This document shows positions 56,000 to 64,000 of a DNA stretch of 64,000 bases, in pieces. The stretch comes from Pseudo-nitzschia pungens (Eukaryota > Bacillariophyta > Bacillariophyceae > Bacillariales > Bacillariaceae), in contig CM074763.1 in the NCBI GenBank assembly GCA_037355855.1, positions 3,720,001 through 3,784,000 on the forward strand, written 5' to 3'. Under the pieces are notes generated by a model, which was given only the letters and a program-made list of their open reading frames with translations, did no database searches and was not told the origin of the DNA. Positions within the stretch are counted from its first letter, which is position 1; each line of letters begins with the position of its first letter. Both the position numbers and the translations under genes were made by a program.

Positions 56000-56332
56000 G
56001 AGAATTTAGTGTGGAGTGGGGCCAGGAGAGATTGTGGGGTGGGATTAGGGTGGCCCCAGATTCAGAAGGAGTGCTGGGTTAGGCAGTGTTTTGGGTACTG
56101 GGTTAGGCAGTGCTTGATCGATGGGATCTTGGTGGGGGAACAACAGTTGGTAGGATTAAAATTCTGAGGGGTGCTGGGTTTGGCAGTATGCTGGGTTAGG
56201 CAGTGATGGGGCACTGGGTTAAGCAGTGAATGATCGACAGGATCTGGTTGGGGAAAAGACCACCTGTAGGATCAAATTCTGATAGAGTGATGGGTTAGGC
56301 AGCATGCTGGGTTAGGTAGCAGTCGGGCACTG
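56000..56332. repeat. Minisatellite with gtgctgggttaggcag units
   Basis: An imperfect repeat of about 115 bp (about 2.5 copies) contains several internal tgctgggttaggcagt words and a gatcgaYRggatctKGttgggg segment. No coding frame. Confidence 0.75.
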
Positions 56333-56828
56333 GTATGAAGATATTTCACCTTGATATTGTGGAACTACTAACCGTCGGGGTATGGTCAGTGTGTACAATA
56401 TGTACTACAACTGGATACCCAGCCCCTGCAGTGAACAAGCGAGCAAGTTTAGCGAGCACATCAATCAGAAGTACAGTACTACAGTGTACAGCGTGTACAC
56501 TACAGTACTGGTGCTACAGGTGTAAGTAAAGGGTATGGTCACTACATTGAATTAAGTACTGGACCTACATACCCTGACCCTTTACCGACATACGAATCAG
56601 CAAGTTATTATTCGGAGCTCCATACGGAAGCTCTCACTCTTTGGAATTTAGTCAGTTAAAAGCCTCTAAAAGAACACATCATGCCCGGCACCTATATTTG
56701 ACTCCTCCAACGCACCCCTAGAGTGGTAACTAGTGTACTCTCAGTGTATGCAATAGCATCTGTATGATTGCTTTGTTACCTTATCCTTTGCCAGCGCCTC
56801 GTGCTATACTGTTGTTGCTGCTCTCCCT
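56333..56828 (-). repeat. Dispersed repeat D2 (inverted relative to D1)
   Basis: Reverse complement of 32463-32963 with roughly 75-85% identity by eye. The coding-like end lies at the right (CKD, ESSNNS, AGKG on the minus strand, open upstream to about 57068). Confidence 0.7.
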
Positions 56829-57540
56829 GTTTTGCTGACAAGCGAAATCTTTACACTGGGTTGAGCAACACATAGTGGGGAGACTCATCAATACTACCAA
56901 CAGTGCACGGGGGTTGGGAGTGGAAAAGTCATCATGGTGGAGAGAGGTGTCCGGGGAGGGAAAGTTTAGTTGATCTGCTCCCACAGGAACAGCACTCCTC
57001 ATTGTCATCGGCTTGGGGTTGGTCAAGGGACAATGAGTTGAGCAGATGGGGAATGTATCACCCTGCATCTCTGTGTCCAGCTGCGGCTAAACACCTTGTG
57101 TGGGCACCACATGGTTCCCGTCGTACGCTGCCACCACTCTTGTGGTATGTGCCTACCTACCATCGGGACCTTCCTCACATACGTCATAGTGCTCATCATG
57201 GTGCATTTGGCAAGTACACAGGGGGTGTGCGCGGGAGTGCGGGCGTGTCCCCACCTGCATCCTGCAGTTGGTGTGTCCTGTGTCTTATCCAATATGAAGT
57301 AAGGCTTAGTTCTATTATTTTTTTTACTACTACTACTTTGTACTACATATTTCGTTTGCTGAACTGCAGGCACGAGTATCTTACGTTAACGGTAGTAAGT
57401 TACCGGTACAAGAACAGATAGCAATAAGATTCAAAAAAATTGGATTGCGAAGATCGTATGTTGTGGTACGAGATTAAGGTTAACCTTACACGTAGAATAG
57501 AATACAGGTAAGATTACAAGTAGATCTTACCGGTACTACA
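56829..57540. other. No certain gene; decayed frames, then GTA-rich spacer
   Basis: Minus-strand frames at 56781-57068 and 57023-57373 overlap in different phases and may be frameshifted remains of the D coding region. No domain is recognised. 57300-57540 is rich in acggtagtaagttaccggta-like words. Confidence 0.4.
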
Positions 57541-57626
57541 GAATTCCTATCAGCTGTCCCAGGGTTTCAGTAGAAATTAGTAGTCGGGGACGTAGAACCC
57601 GGGGACAGCTGATAAGAACTTTGTAG
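57541..57626. mobile_element. Hairpin MITE H2
   Basis: Arms TTCCTATCAGCTGTCCC (57544-57560) and GGGGACAGCTGATAAGAA (57601-57618), with the loop tagaaattagtagtcgggg shared with H1. It is slightly diverged (one arm mismatch). It lies about 475 bp upstream of the Tudor-like gene. Confidence 0.75.
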
Positions 57627-58101
57627 TAGAATTATGCTTTACCTAGAAAACCCGAAACCGTGTGCGTTACTTTTTTTGAGGAGAGTTGATCGTGAAAGCG
57701 AGATGTTTTTTGAGTTTCTTTGGTAAGGTTACCGTAGGTTGAAAGTGGGGTGGTCTTTTTCGTCTTGCAAATCATAACGAACTAAGAGGTGTTTCCCGGA
57801 TTGTACAGTATTGGGAATGCAAACTTTCGTAGCTCCAGACAAGAAACAAGATTTTACACGCAACTACAAGGAGATTCGTCCGTCATCGAATTGTTGATCG
57901 ATGTTAAAAAATGTTGTAGATTTCGAATCGAATCACAGACGACAATTCGTAGACCGGAATTCGTTGAAAGTCCCTCTCGATGAATGAAAAATCTTATTGT
58001 TCTCGAAAGCTATGATTCAGAAAGAACTCTCTTGTCTCGGAAGCAAAAATTGTCAAGATCCATTCGTTCGATAGCCATAAGTGACTCTCGTTTGATAGAC
58101 C
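57627..58101. promoter_or_regulatory. Upstream region of the Tudor-like gene
   Basis: 475 bp with no credible gene; presumably promoter and 5' UTR of the gene starting at 58102. Confidence 0.35.
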
Positions 58102-59889
58102 ATGGTTGTCGTCCGTGAAACGAAGCGGGTCTTTTTCAGCTACCGCAAACTCAACGATCGATACGAAAAATCACCACCACCACCACCACCACCGTCGTCG
58201 TCACCGTTGTCATCTTCTTTACCACTACGATCTCTCTCGGTGAAAACTGTTCCAATCAAAAAGCGCCCCTGTAAAAATGATAATGACATTTGTCATTGCT
58301 ATCACCAAGGTGCCACTCCCACAGTCACCAGCTTTAGTATAAACAAGGAAGAAGCAGAAATCAGCGCGGACGACGATTGGGAACCAACAAACTATCCTAG
58401 AAAAACGGCATCGGCATCGACTACCAAGAAACGCAAACGTAAAATTATTTTGAGTGACGACGAAGAAGAAGAGGACGAAGATGAAACTGATTTCGCTCGT
58501 ATTAACTTCGTCAACTTCAAGAAAGAATGGAACAGGAGTTCCAGTGCAAACAACCCTATCGGAAACAACGGTACCCTTGATACCCGTCAAGGTAAGAAGG
58601 ATATCATAATGCCACAATTTCAACCATTTTGGAGTATCCTTGATGACTATCTTGACGACGGAAGCGATCTGGCAAGTGGTACTACATTTGTACCGTGGCC
58701 CCATGCACTGAAAAAAAAAGTGAGCGTTATGAAGTGGCCAGCAGAAAGTCAGGAATTGAAAAACTCTATGGCGAAGAAGTCATCTGAAACAATTGATGAT
58801 GCGAAAGGAAAAAGAAACAATAAGTATCCCCAATCTCTCGCCATGATGGTAGGGAAAAGGATCCAAGTTCACTGGCACATGAGTGATGGAACCACGGAAT
58901 GGTACAATGGCACCGTTCAGTCGTGCTCATTGGATGGGAGCGAAGCCGTTTTCGTGTACGATGAAGCAGAGAGTACTCCGGTTCTATTGGACAACAATGA
59001 TCTCCCCGAATGGCGTCCAATATGTCTCGCTCCAGACCGCATTCCACTATTTCCAGTGTTACAACAGGAAAGAGTTAATGACAATGAGTTGCTGTCAACA
59101 TTTCCTGGAGCTAAACATAATGTTAACTTCTCCTCGTTTTCAAACGATTTTAGTGTCTCGGATTCGAAGAGCACAACACTTGAGAGGAAAAAGAAGATTG
59201 GACAACAGCAACAGCAACCTTGTTCACTGTTGGTTTCACCCCTGTCTTTGGCAAGGAATGAAGCTAAAACCAACACTTCAAATACGATTGATTTGACATT
59301 GTCGCCGCTGTCCTCAATGTTGGACAAGAATAACAGTTCTCTGGGAGTGGTCAACTACAACCGAAGAGCCGTCACTGAGAAGAAAAGAAACAAGAAATCT
59401 GAAAAAATGCAATGCCAACAACTCCGTTGGAACCATACAATGCAGGACAGAGCTATGAGCAGAAAGGAAAAGGAGATTAAACAGCAACTGCAACTACGAC
59501 AAGCACGTCCCTTGCTACCAGAGTTCTCCGTGTCTTCAGCACCAAATTCGACAACAACAACCGCAGCAAACTTTGCGGCTGGTGAGCCACTACCGGTATG
59601 GGAAAGGGGAAAAAAGAAACATGAGGAACACAAATTTCAACAAATACAGCAAGAGTCCACAGCAAATATTCCAGCGATTCTAGAAAAGGACAAGAGTCGC
59701 AAATATCCGGGAGGTCAGGAGTCGGATCAGTCGGGAACAAAAGTACGAAATAGGACTCTAGCTGGAATGCGAGTGAAGCACCGCCAAAGCCGTAGCCACG
59801 TCGCAAGACGACGGCATCAATTTCCCCCTTCCGTAAAGCTACCTACCAACACCATTTTGACCAACAAAGACATCAGCACTGGCAAATGA
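58102..59889 (+). CDS. Tudor-like domain protein, probably nuclear
   Basis: 595 aa from ATG 58102 (gaccATGg), single exon, TGA stop. Low-complexity N-terminus with a Pro run (about 24-31), a basic motif followed by an acidic stretch (KKRKRK then DDEEEEDEDE, about 112-130) that looks like a nuclear localisation signal. A Tudor/Agenet-type fold at about 248-310 has VGKRIQVHW, EWYNGTVQS and AVFVYDEAE, ending LPEWRPI. Such domains bind methylated residues on histones or other proteins. The rest is Gln/Lys/Ser-rich and disordered. Assignment rests on that one domain. Confidence 0.65.
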   Translation: MVVVRETKRVFFSYRKLNDRYEKSPPPPPPPSSSPLSSSLPLRSLSVKTVPIKKRPCKNDNDICHCYHQGATPTVTSFSINKEEAEISADDDWEPTNYPRKTASASTTKKRKRKIILSDDEEEEDEDETDFARINFVNFKKEWNRSSSANNPIGNNGTLDTRQGKKDIIMPQFQPFWSILDDYLDDGSDLASGTTFVPWPHALKKKVSVMKWPAESQELKNSMAKKSSETIDDAKGKRNNKYPQSLAMMVGKRIQVHWHMSDGTTEWYNGTVQSCSLDGSEAVFVYDEAESTPVLLDNNDLPEWRPICLAPDRIPLFPVLQQERVNDNELLSTFPGAKHNVNFSSFSNDFSVSDSKSTTLERKKKIGQQQQQPCSLLVSPLSLARNEAKTNTSNTIDLTLSPLSSMLDKNNSSLGVVNYNRRAVTEKKRNKKSEKMQCQQLRWNHTMQDRAMSRKEKEIKQQLQLRQARPLLPEFSVSSAPNSTTTTAANFAAGEPLPVWERGKKKHEEHKFQQIQQESTANIPAILEKDKSRKYPGGQESDQSGTKVRNRTLAGMRVKHRQSRSHVARRRHQFPPSVKLPTNTILTNKDISTGK

Positions 59890-60729
59890 AACCGCCATGG
59901 TCTTTCTCCATGGACCATAGATCGTGACGAATAGAGCTCTGCCTTCGACTGAAAAAACAGGTGGCTCCGGATCTATTTTTCTGCGAAGAGTAGAAGCAAC
60001 GATAAAAGTAAGCGAAACAAGCAGAAGCTCACGAAGAGAAGTTCGCAATGTTCGACGCTACTAGTTCGATCATTGCACCGCCCACAGACAAATTACTCTT
60101 TTGACCCATAATTCAACGAACTATTCCAACTTGTGACCCATAATTCAACGAACTATTCCAACAAGTTTGAATGCCTCATCAATCAATTCCACTTTGCGAG
60201 TACTGTAGCAGAAAATTCGTCCTATCTCTGTCGTAGGCCGATGAAAACATTGATTACAAAAATAATAACCAAACGGATAAACCTCCTACTACTTCTTTCA
60301 TATCCAATGAACAAAGTACCACATTTGAAACAATACTTCAAAACTTATCCAGGTTGAATTGCTTATATGGACGTTTTTTTCGTGTAATAAGCACTCTAAT
60401 GAATTGTACATTCGGACACATTTATTGTGTCGACCCCGATGTGTCGATCGGTTTCACCGGACAACAAGTCCCCATGCCGGACATCGGATGGCAATGACAT
60501 TGTATAACCAACGGCCTGATGGAGACAACGACCCACCCCTCTCAAGCAAATTTTATCACCGGTGAGTGCCGTCGGACGAACGTTACATGTCATTATCCTC
60601 GCTCGTCAGGAATACCGAACACCTTCCGATCGACAGTCCCAGTAATCTGTGTCGGGCTGGATCCATAGTCTACAGCGATGTTTACTGGTCATACGCTATT
60701 CTGGAAACACGATTGAATATACCTATGCT
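59890..60729. other. Intergenic, 32-bp duplication
   Basis: 840 bp between convergent genes. Contains a direct tandem duplication of gacccataattcaacgaact... starting at 60103 and 60135. Otherwise nothing identified. Confidence 0.5.
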
Positions 60730-61332
60730 TCATTCTTCTTCCTCGTCGTCGTCACAATCGTCGTCGTCGTCGTCATAATCATCGTCATCGTCGTCCAACA
60801 AAATTTGACCACTCTCCACCCGTTTCCAGTACTCGGTCATGTCGTCCTCTTCGGGACTCATATATACCCAGAAGACTACACCAGCTGCTAACACAAGTGT
60901 CAAAGGAAAGACCACACGTTCCGCCGTGGTTTTTGTGGGAGGGTGGGGCGGAGCCGTCCACACCGGCGGTTTCATGTGGGTGTAATCCAGGCGTTTCAAC
61001 CCGTAACGCCCCATATCCAGCGCCGGCCTGGTGCCGGCCGAGGTGTACCAGGCGCTCTCGACGCTACCACCGTGGGTAGATAACTTCACCTTGGGTTTCT
61101 TGCCGGTGGGTTTCGGTCCCTTGGAGGAAAACGAGCGGCACGGATGCCCCCGCAGGATTCGAACAGCGCTGTTCTCTACGATGCCCGTTGTGCCCACCCC
61201 GTGCATTCGAATCCCGGTGGCATTTTCCGTCAAAGCAGTTGTGGACGAAGAGCCCAAATTGGTTCCAGAACTACACCGATGCTTTCGCAGCAAGCGTCCA
61301 ACAGCGGTTCCCTTCATAGAAGACGCGTTCAT
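60730..61332 (-). CDS. Mitochondrial single-pass membrane protein (unknown function)
   Basis: 200 aa from ATG 61332; an in-frame TTG further upstream (61428) is not preferred. The N-terminus is Arg/Ser/Thr-rich and lacks acids (GRLLRKHRCSSG), as for mitochondrial import. A central conserved-looking segment (DYTHMKPPVWTAPPHPPTK) precedes one transmembrane helix (RVVFPLTLVLAAGVVFWVYM, about 145-164). The C-terminus is a run of Asp/Glu encoded by a GTC/ATC-like microsatellite (60735-60800). Architecture suits a small accessory subunit of a respiratory complex, but I do not recognise the family. Confidence 0.6.
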   Translation of the reverse strand: MNASSMKGTAVGRLLRKHRCSSGTNLGSSSTTALTENATGIRMHGVGTTGIVENSAVRILRGHPCRSFSSKGPKPTGKKPKVKLSTHGGSVESAWYTSAGTRPALDMGRYGLKRLDYTHMKPPVWTAPPHPPTKTTAERVVFPLTLVLAAGVVFWVYMSPEEDDMTEYWKRVESGQILLDDDDDDYDDDDDDCDDDEEEE

Positions 61333-62064
61333 GGTTGGCAACGAGAGAACAGTGCGGAATGTTGTTGCGAGAATGATCGGGGTGTATTGCCTGTGAATCA
61401 ATGATTGTTGTCGAAAGTGATGCTGCAATGGTGACTCTCAAACCTTCAATCAGACGCTGTAATGAATTGCAATTCGCAATACCATGACGCAGTTTTCATT
61501 GTGATCTCTGGCGCAGTCTTCGTTCTCCTCATTCTTTTCTTGCTTCAGGATTGAAGCTGACGAAGACGGAAAGAAACAACCAAGGTTTACTACTGATAAC
61601 AGTATGTTGTTTGTATTGTAAGGTACGAGTATCTTATTAACCTTATGTCTTTGTACTGGTACACTACTCGTGGGTGTGCGTACTAGTACTGGAAGTAAGT
61701 ACCGATACTGGTACCAGTAAACCTTACGTACACACACGTACCGGTAGTATCATAATCAGATCTTATTCATGACTGTCTCAAGAATGAAAACCTCCCTGAA
61801 AAGGGACGTCTACGGTAGGGAAAAGAGTAAGGTTTACCGTAGAAGAAAGAATAAAGGACAGAAGTCAACGATCTACCGTACAATTAAATACTTCGTACGT
61901 AGTAATAACGATGTACTACATACTTCGTACTTGGTAGCTCTTACTAGCGTACGTAAGTAAGATAAGAGTACCGCCAAAGTGAATTAAAGTAGCGTACGTA
62001 CAGTACATTACGGGTAAGTTACAAAAGGTACTAAGTTACGAAGTAAGGTTACTTCTTATTTTTA
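61333..62064. other. Intergenic, GTAC-rich
   Basis: 732 bp without a credible gene. 61620-62050 is crowded with tacgtac, ggtaccagta, acttcgtacg and similar words. Confidence 0.5.
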
Positions 62065-62265
62065 TTACTGCTGATTGATTACGTTATGATTACGGTATTT
62101 GGCTGCATCCACCGTTTCAGAGTATGGGGGCCAGACGTCATGGCACCAAAAATCTAGGTTCCGTGGAACAGTCTTTCCTTTTCTCTGAACAGCTCTGCCT
62201 GTGTTTTTTGGTGGAACTTTTCCCAAGCGGTGACAAAGACTTGACACTTGATTGCAACAGATCAT
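62065..62265 (-). CDS. Possible small protein, divergent from AMPK beta
   Basis: 66 codons from ATG 62265. Basic, with KVPPKNTGRAVQRKGKTVP and a C-terminal NLDFWCHDVWPPYSETVD. Lies 245 bp from the AMPK beta start in the opposite direction. No recognised family; it could also be the last exon of a longer gene or chance. Confidence 0.3.
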   Translation of the reverse strand: MICCNQVSSLCHRLGKVPPKNTGRAVQRKGKTVPRNLDFWCHDVWPPYSETVDAAKYRNHNVINQQ

Positions 62266-62510
62266 GCTCCTACACACCTTGCTAATAAACCGTCAGTTGG
62301 AGCATCGTTGACAAGAAGCATTTGAAAAGAAATCGATAGGAAATAAAGTAGCTGACTATTCAAATCATCGCGCGGAGACATCACTGAAACAACTCGAAAA
62401 CAAGAACACAACAATCCGATCGATAGACTCGTTTTCTGAACCAACAGTTTTGTAGCAAGCCAACCTTGTGCTAATCTCGATACAATTTTCTTGCAAGTCC
62501 TTTCGCCACA

Positions 62511-63668
62511 ATGGGAAATCAACCATCCAACGGAGGAGTTCCGGGAGGACATCATGGGCAGAGCCCTGCAGATGACCAAAGAAGGCACCATGCCAACAAC
62601 AGAGGTGGGAGCTCCTCTTATTCGGGATACAACGGCGGTGCTTATCCAACGTCATCCGGAGGAGGGGGGGGCACTGCTGCGTCGGGTGGTGTCGGGGGAC
62701 AACAACACCAGCATCAGCAACACCATCCACATCAGGCACAGCAACACAACAAAGCAATGGCGCGATCGAGTAGTGATGCTTCCATGTCCGGTGTAGGGAC
62801 TTCGGATGCTGATCCAACGGTGAAATCTGGAGGTCCTGCGGTTGAAAATTGGTTGGACGATGACACTGTACCGACAGTCTTTCGGTGGGAACACGGAGGT
62901 CGACAGGTCTATATCACCGGCACCTTCAACGGATGGTCGCGTCAGATTCCGATGCATCGATCCGGTAACGACTTCACGTATATTCACAATCTCAAACGAG
63001 GAAAGCACGCCTTCAAATTTATTGTGGACGACGAATGGAGATTCGCCCCCGATCAGCCAACAGTCGCCGACATCGAGGGAAGAATCAATAACTTTATAGA
63101 CGTTACCGATTTCAAGCCGTACACGGGAGATCGCGAATTCGAAAAAGAAAAGGCGGCCGCGGAATACGGATTCATAGCCGACGAGGACGATACGACAGAG
63201 GTGAACGACAACGATGGTCCTGACCGAGACGGCGAAGTCTTTTCCCAAACGATGCCTGATATGGACGAGTACACAAAAGTAAGTTTGTTGCAACTGCATC
63301 GCATCGATTCGGACTTTATGCTATCGCATTGCGTTTCGGTGTGTCTCCAATTATTTCGGGTTGCACCAATGATTCTGTATCGCATATCATTTATCATTTT
63401 GTTTTTTTTTCCTTCTCGGAAACTCACCCCACACCTTGCGACAACAAAATCACAGGAACCGCCCCCGCTCCCTCCTCATTTGCGCCACATCATTCTCAAC
63501 AAGCCGCCACAGCTACAAGACACTGCTGCCTTGCCGGTTCCACAGCACGTTGCTTTGAATCATCTTTATTGTACTGCCATCAAGGACAACATGATGGTTC
63601 TTGGAATAACACAGCGATACAAAACCAAATTTGTTACGACTGTGTACTATTCACCGTGCGCCAAATAG
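62511..63668 (+). CDS. AMPK/SNF1 complex beta subunit
   Basis: Exons 62511-63278 and 63456-63668, 177-bp intron (GTAAGT...CACAG), 326 aa. N-terminal MGNQPSNG fits an N-myristoylation signal as in animal beta subunits. A Gly/His/Gln-rich linker follows. The CBM48 carbohydrate-binding domain is at about 119-200 (VPTVFRWEHGG, ITGTFNGWS, KFIVDDEWRF, NNFIDV). The C-terminal ASC domain (257-326) begins with EPPPLPPHLRHIILN, includes LPVPQHVALNHLYC and ends YKTKFVTTVYYSP; it holds the alpha and gamma subunits together. The intron has a length divisible by three and no in-frame stop, so the frame is open right through it; the splice is chosen because it joins CBM48 spacer to a canonical ASC start. 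Confidence 0.92.
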   Translation: MGNQPSNGGVPGGHHGQSPADDQRRHHANNRGGSSSYSGYNGGAYPTSSGGGGGTAASGGVGGQQHQHQQHHPHQAQQHNKAMARSSSDASMSGVGTSDADPTVKSGGPAVENWLDDDTVPTVFRWEHGGRQVYITGTFNGWSRQIPMHRSGNDFTYIHNLKRGKHAFKFIVDDEWRFAPDQPTVADIEGRINNFIDVTDFKPYTGDREFEKEKAAAEYGFIADEDDTTEVNDNDGPDRDGEVFSQTMPDMDEYTKVSLLQLHRIDSDFMLSHCVSVCLQLFRVAPMILYRISFIILFFFPSRKLTPHLATTKSQEPPPLPPHLRHIILNKPPQLQDTAALPVPQHVALNHLYCTAIKDNMMVLGITQRYKTKFVTTVYYSPCAK

Positions 63669-64000
63669 TGCGAGTACAGAAAAAGAATCCCGTCGATCTT
63701 CCTCTCACAGTTTAAACCAGAGGAGGTTGACAAATTTATGCAATAAATTTTGTTGTACGTATGCAGACCTAATCGGTGAAAAGTTTATGGCTAAAGACTA
63801 ATTTTAGTATCGAATTCTAAAATTTTCATACGAGTACAGCGGAAACGGATTCGTGATGGACGTAACTTGGAATACTTGTGACACCACCTTTAAGTACTGC
63901 ATGCAGTATTGATTCAATCAGTGAAACAAGGGTATATCAATCAGCGAAGTGCTACGTCAAGGATTGCCGAGTTATCGAATTCCCAAACAAACTGGTCTGC
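63669..64000. other. 3' flank of AMPK beta, no gene seen
   Basis: 332 bp to the window end. gcaataaatttt (about 63738) may be the polyadenylation region. No coding frame. Confidence 0.5.

Noticed and set aside
61140..61215. Two GATTCGAA/ATTCGAATCC words resembling tRNA T-loops
   Set aside because: No matching T stem, anticodon arm or acceptor pairing on either strand; both lie in the coding region of the mitochondrial membrane protein.

Overview
The window looks like a diatom (photosynthetic stramenopile) nuclear genome. The signs are CoDi-type Ty1/copia and Ty3/gypsy retrotransposons of the kinds typical of diatoms, short GT-AG introns (about 90-180 bp), single-copy genes packed between repeats, and a mix of mitochondrial, secreted and signalling proteins. 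The species cannot be told from sequence alone.

Layout. (1) 1-22632 is a nest of transposable elements with no host gene. It holds the 3' part of a gypsy element (Gy-A1, 1-1902), a broken gypsy of a second family (Gy-B1, 2210-4195) carrying a TIR element (E1) and a solo LTR, and a full-length gypsy on the minus strand (Gy-A2, 4347-10143, TSD GGTTT). Next come TGTTCGTA-type arrays flanking element C (11099-20070, TSD TTGAC). C codes only for Gag and is itself split by a full-length gypsy (Gy-A3, 13350-19229, TSD CAACC). A second TIR element (E2) and a fold-back element (F) close the nest. (2) 22690-43632 is a gene island: an 80-bp hairpin MITE, flavohemoglobin, cytochrome b561, a CoDi copia element (25857-31619, TSD TACGG) just upstream of the b561 gene, a repeat-rich gap, an Hsp70-like ATPase, a MEKK-type kinase, and a head-to-head pair of paralogous secreted proteins. 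(3) 43633-55220 is a gypsy chimera: Gy-A4 joined in mid-pol to Gy-B2. Its gag is interrupted twice by a roughly 2-kb non-coding element, K, with 17-18 bp target duplications and a 150-bp tandem repeat holding hairpins whose arms co-vary. (4) 55221-64000 has an orphan ORF, a minisatellite and an inverted copy of repeat D. It then returns to host genes: a Tudor-like nuclear protein, a mitochondrial single-pass membrane protein and the AMPK/SNF1 beta subunit.

The four Gy-A copies share one organisation. Gag and pol lie in the same frame and are separated by one in-frame TGA, followed by PR-RT-RNaseH-IN and, where both ends remain, identical 189-bp LTRs. Each copy is disabled by what looks like a single pol lesion (1-bp insertion, 8-bp deletion, or one of two nonsense mutations). 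The host genes do not form an obvious pathway. Several are in divergent pairs sharing upstream regions (Hsp70-like/MEKK and the two secreted paralogs). The gaps between them are dense in GTAC/GGTAC-like short words.

The signals most worth follow-up are element K with its co-varying hairpin array, the gag-UGA-pol arrangement, the gag-only element C, the fold-back elements F and H, and the secreted paralog pair with a shared GFDHxSxDWLPCGRRPAG signature.
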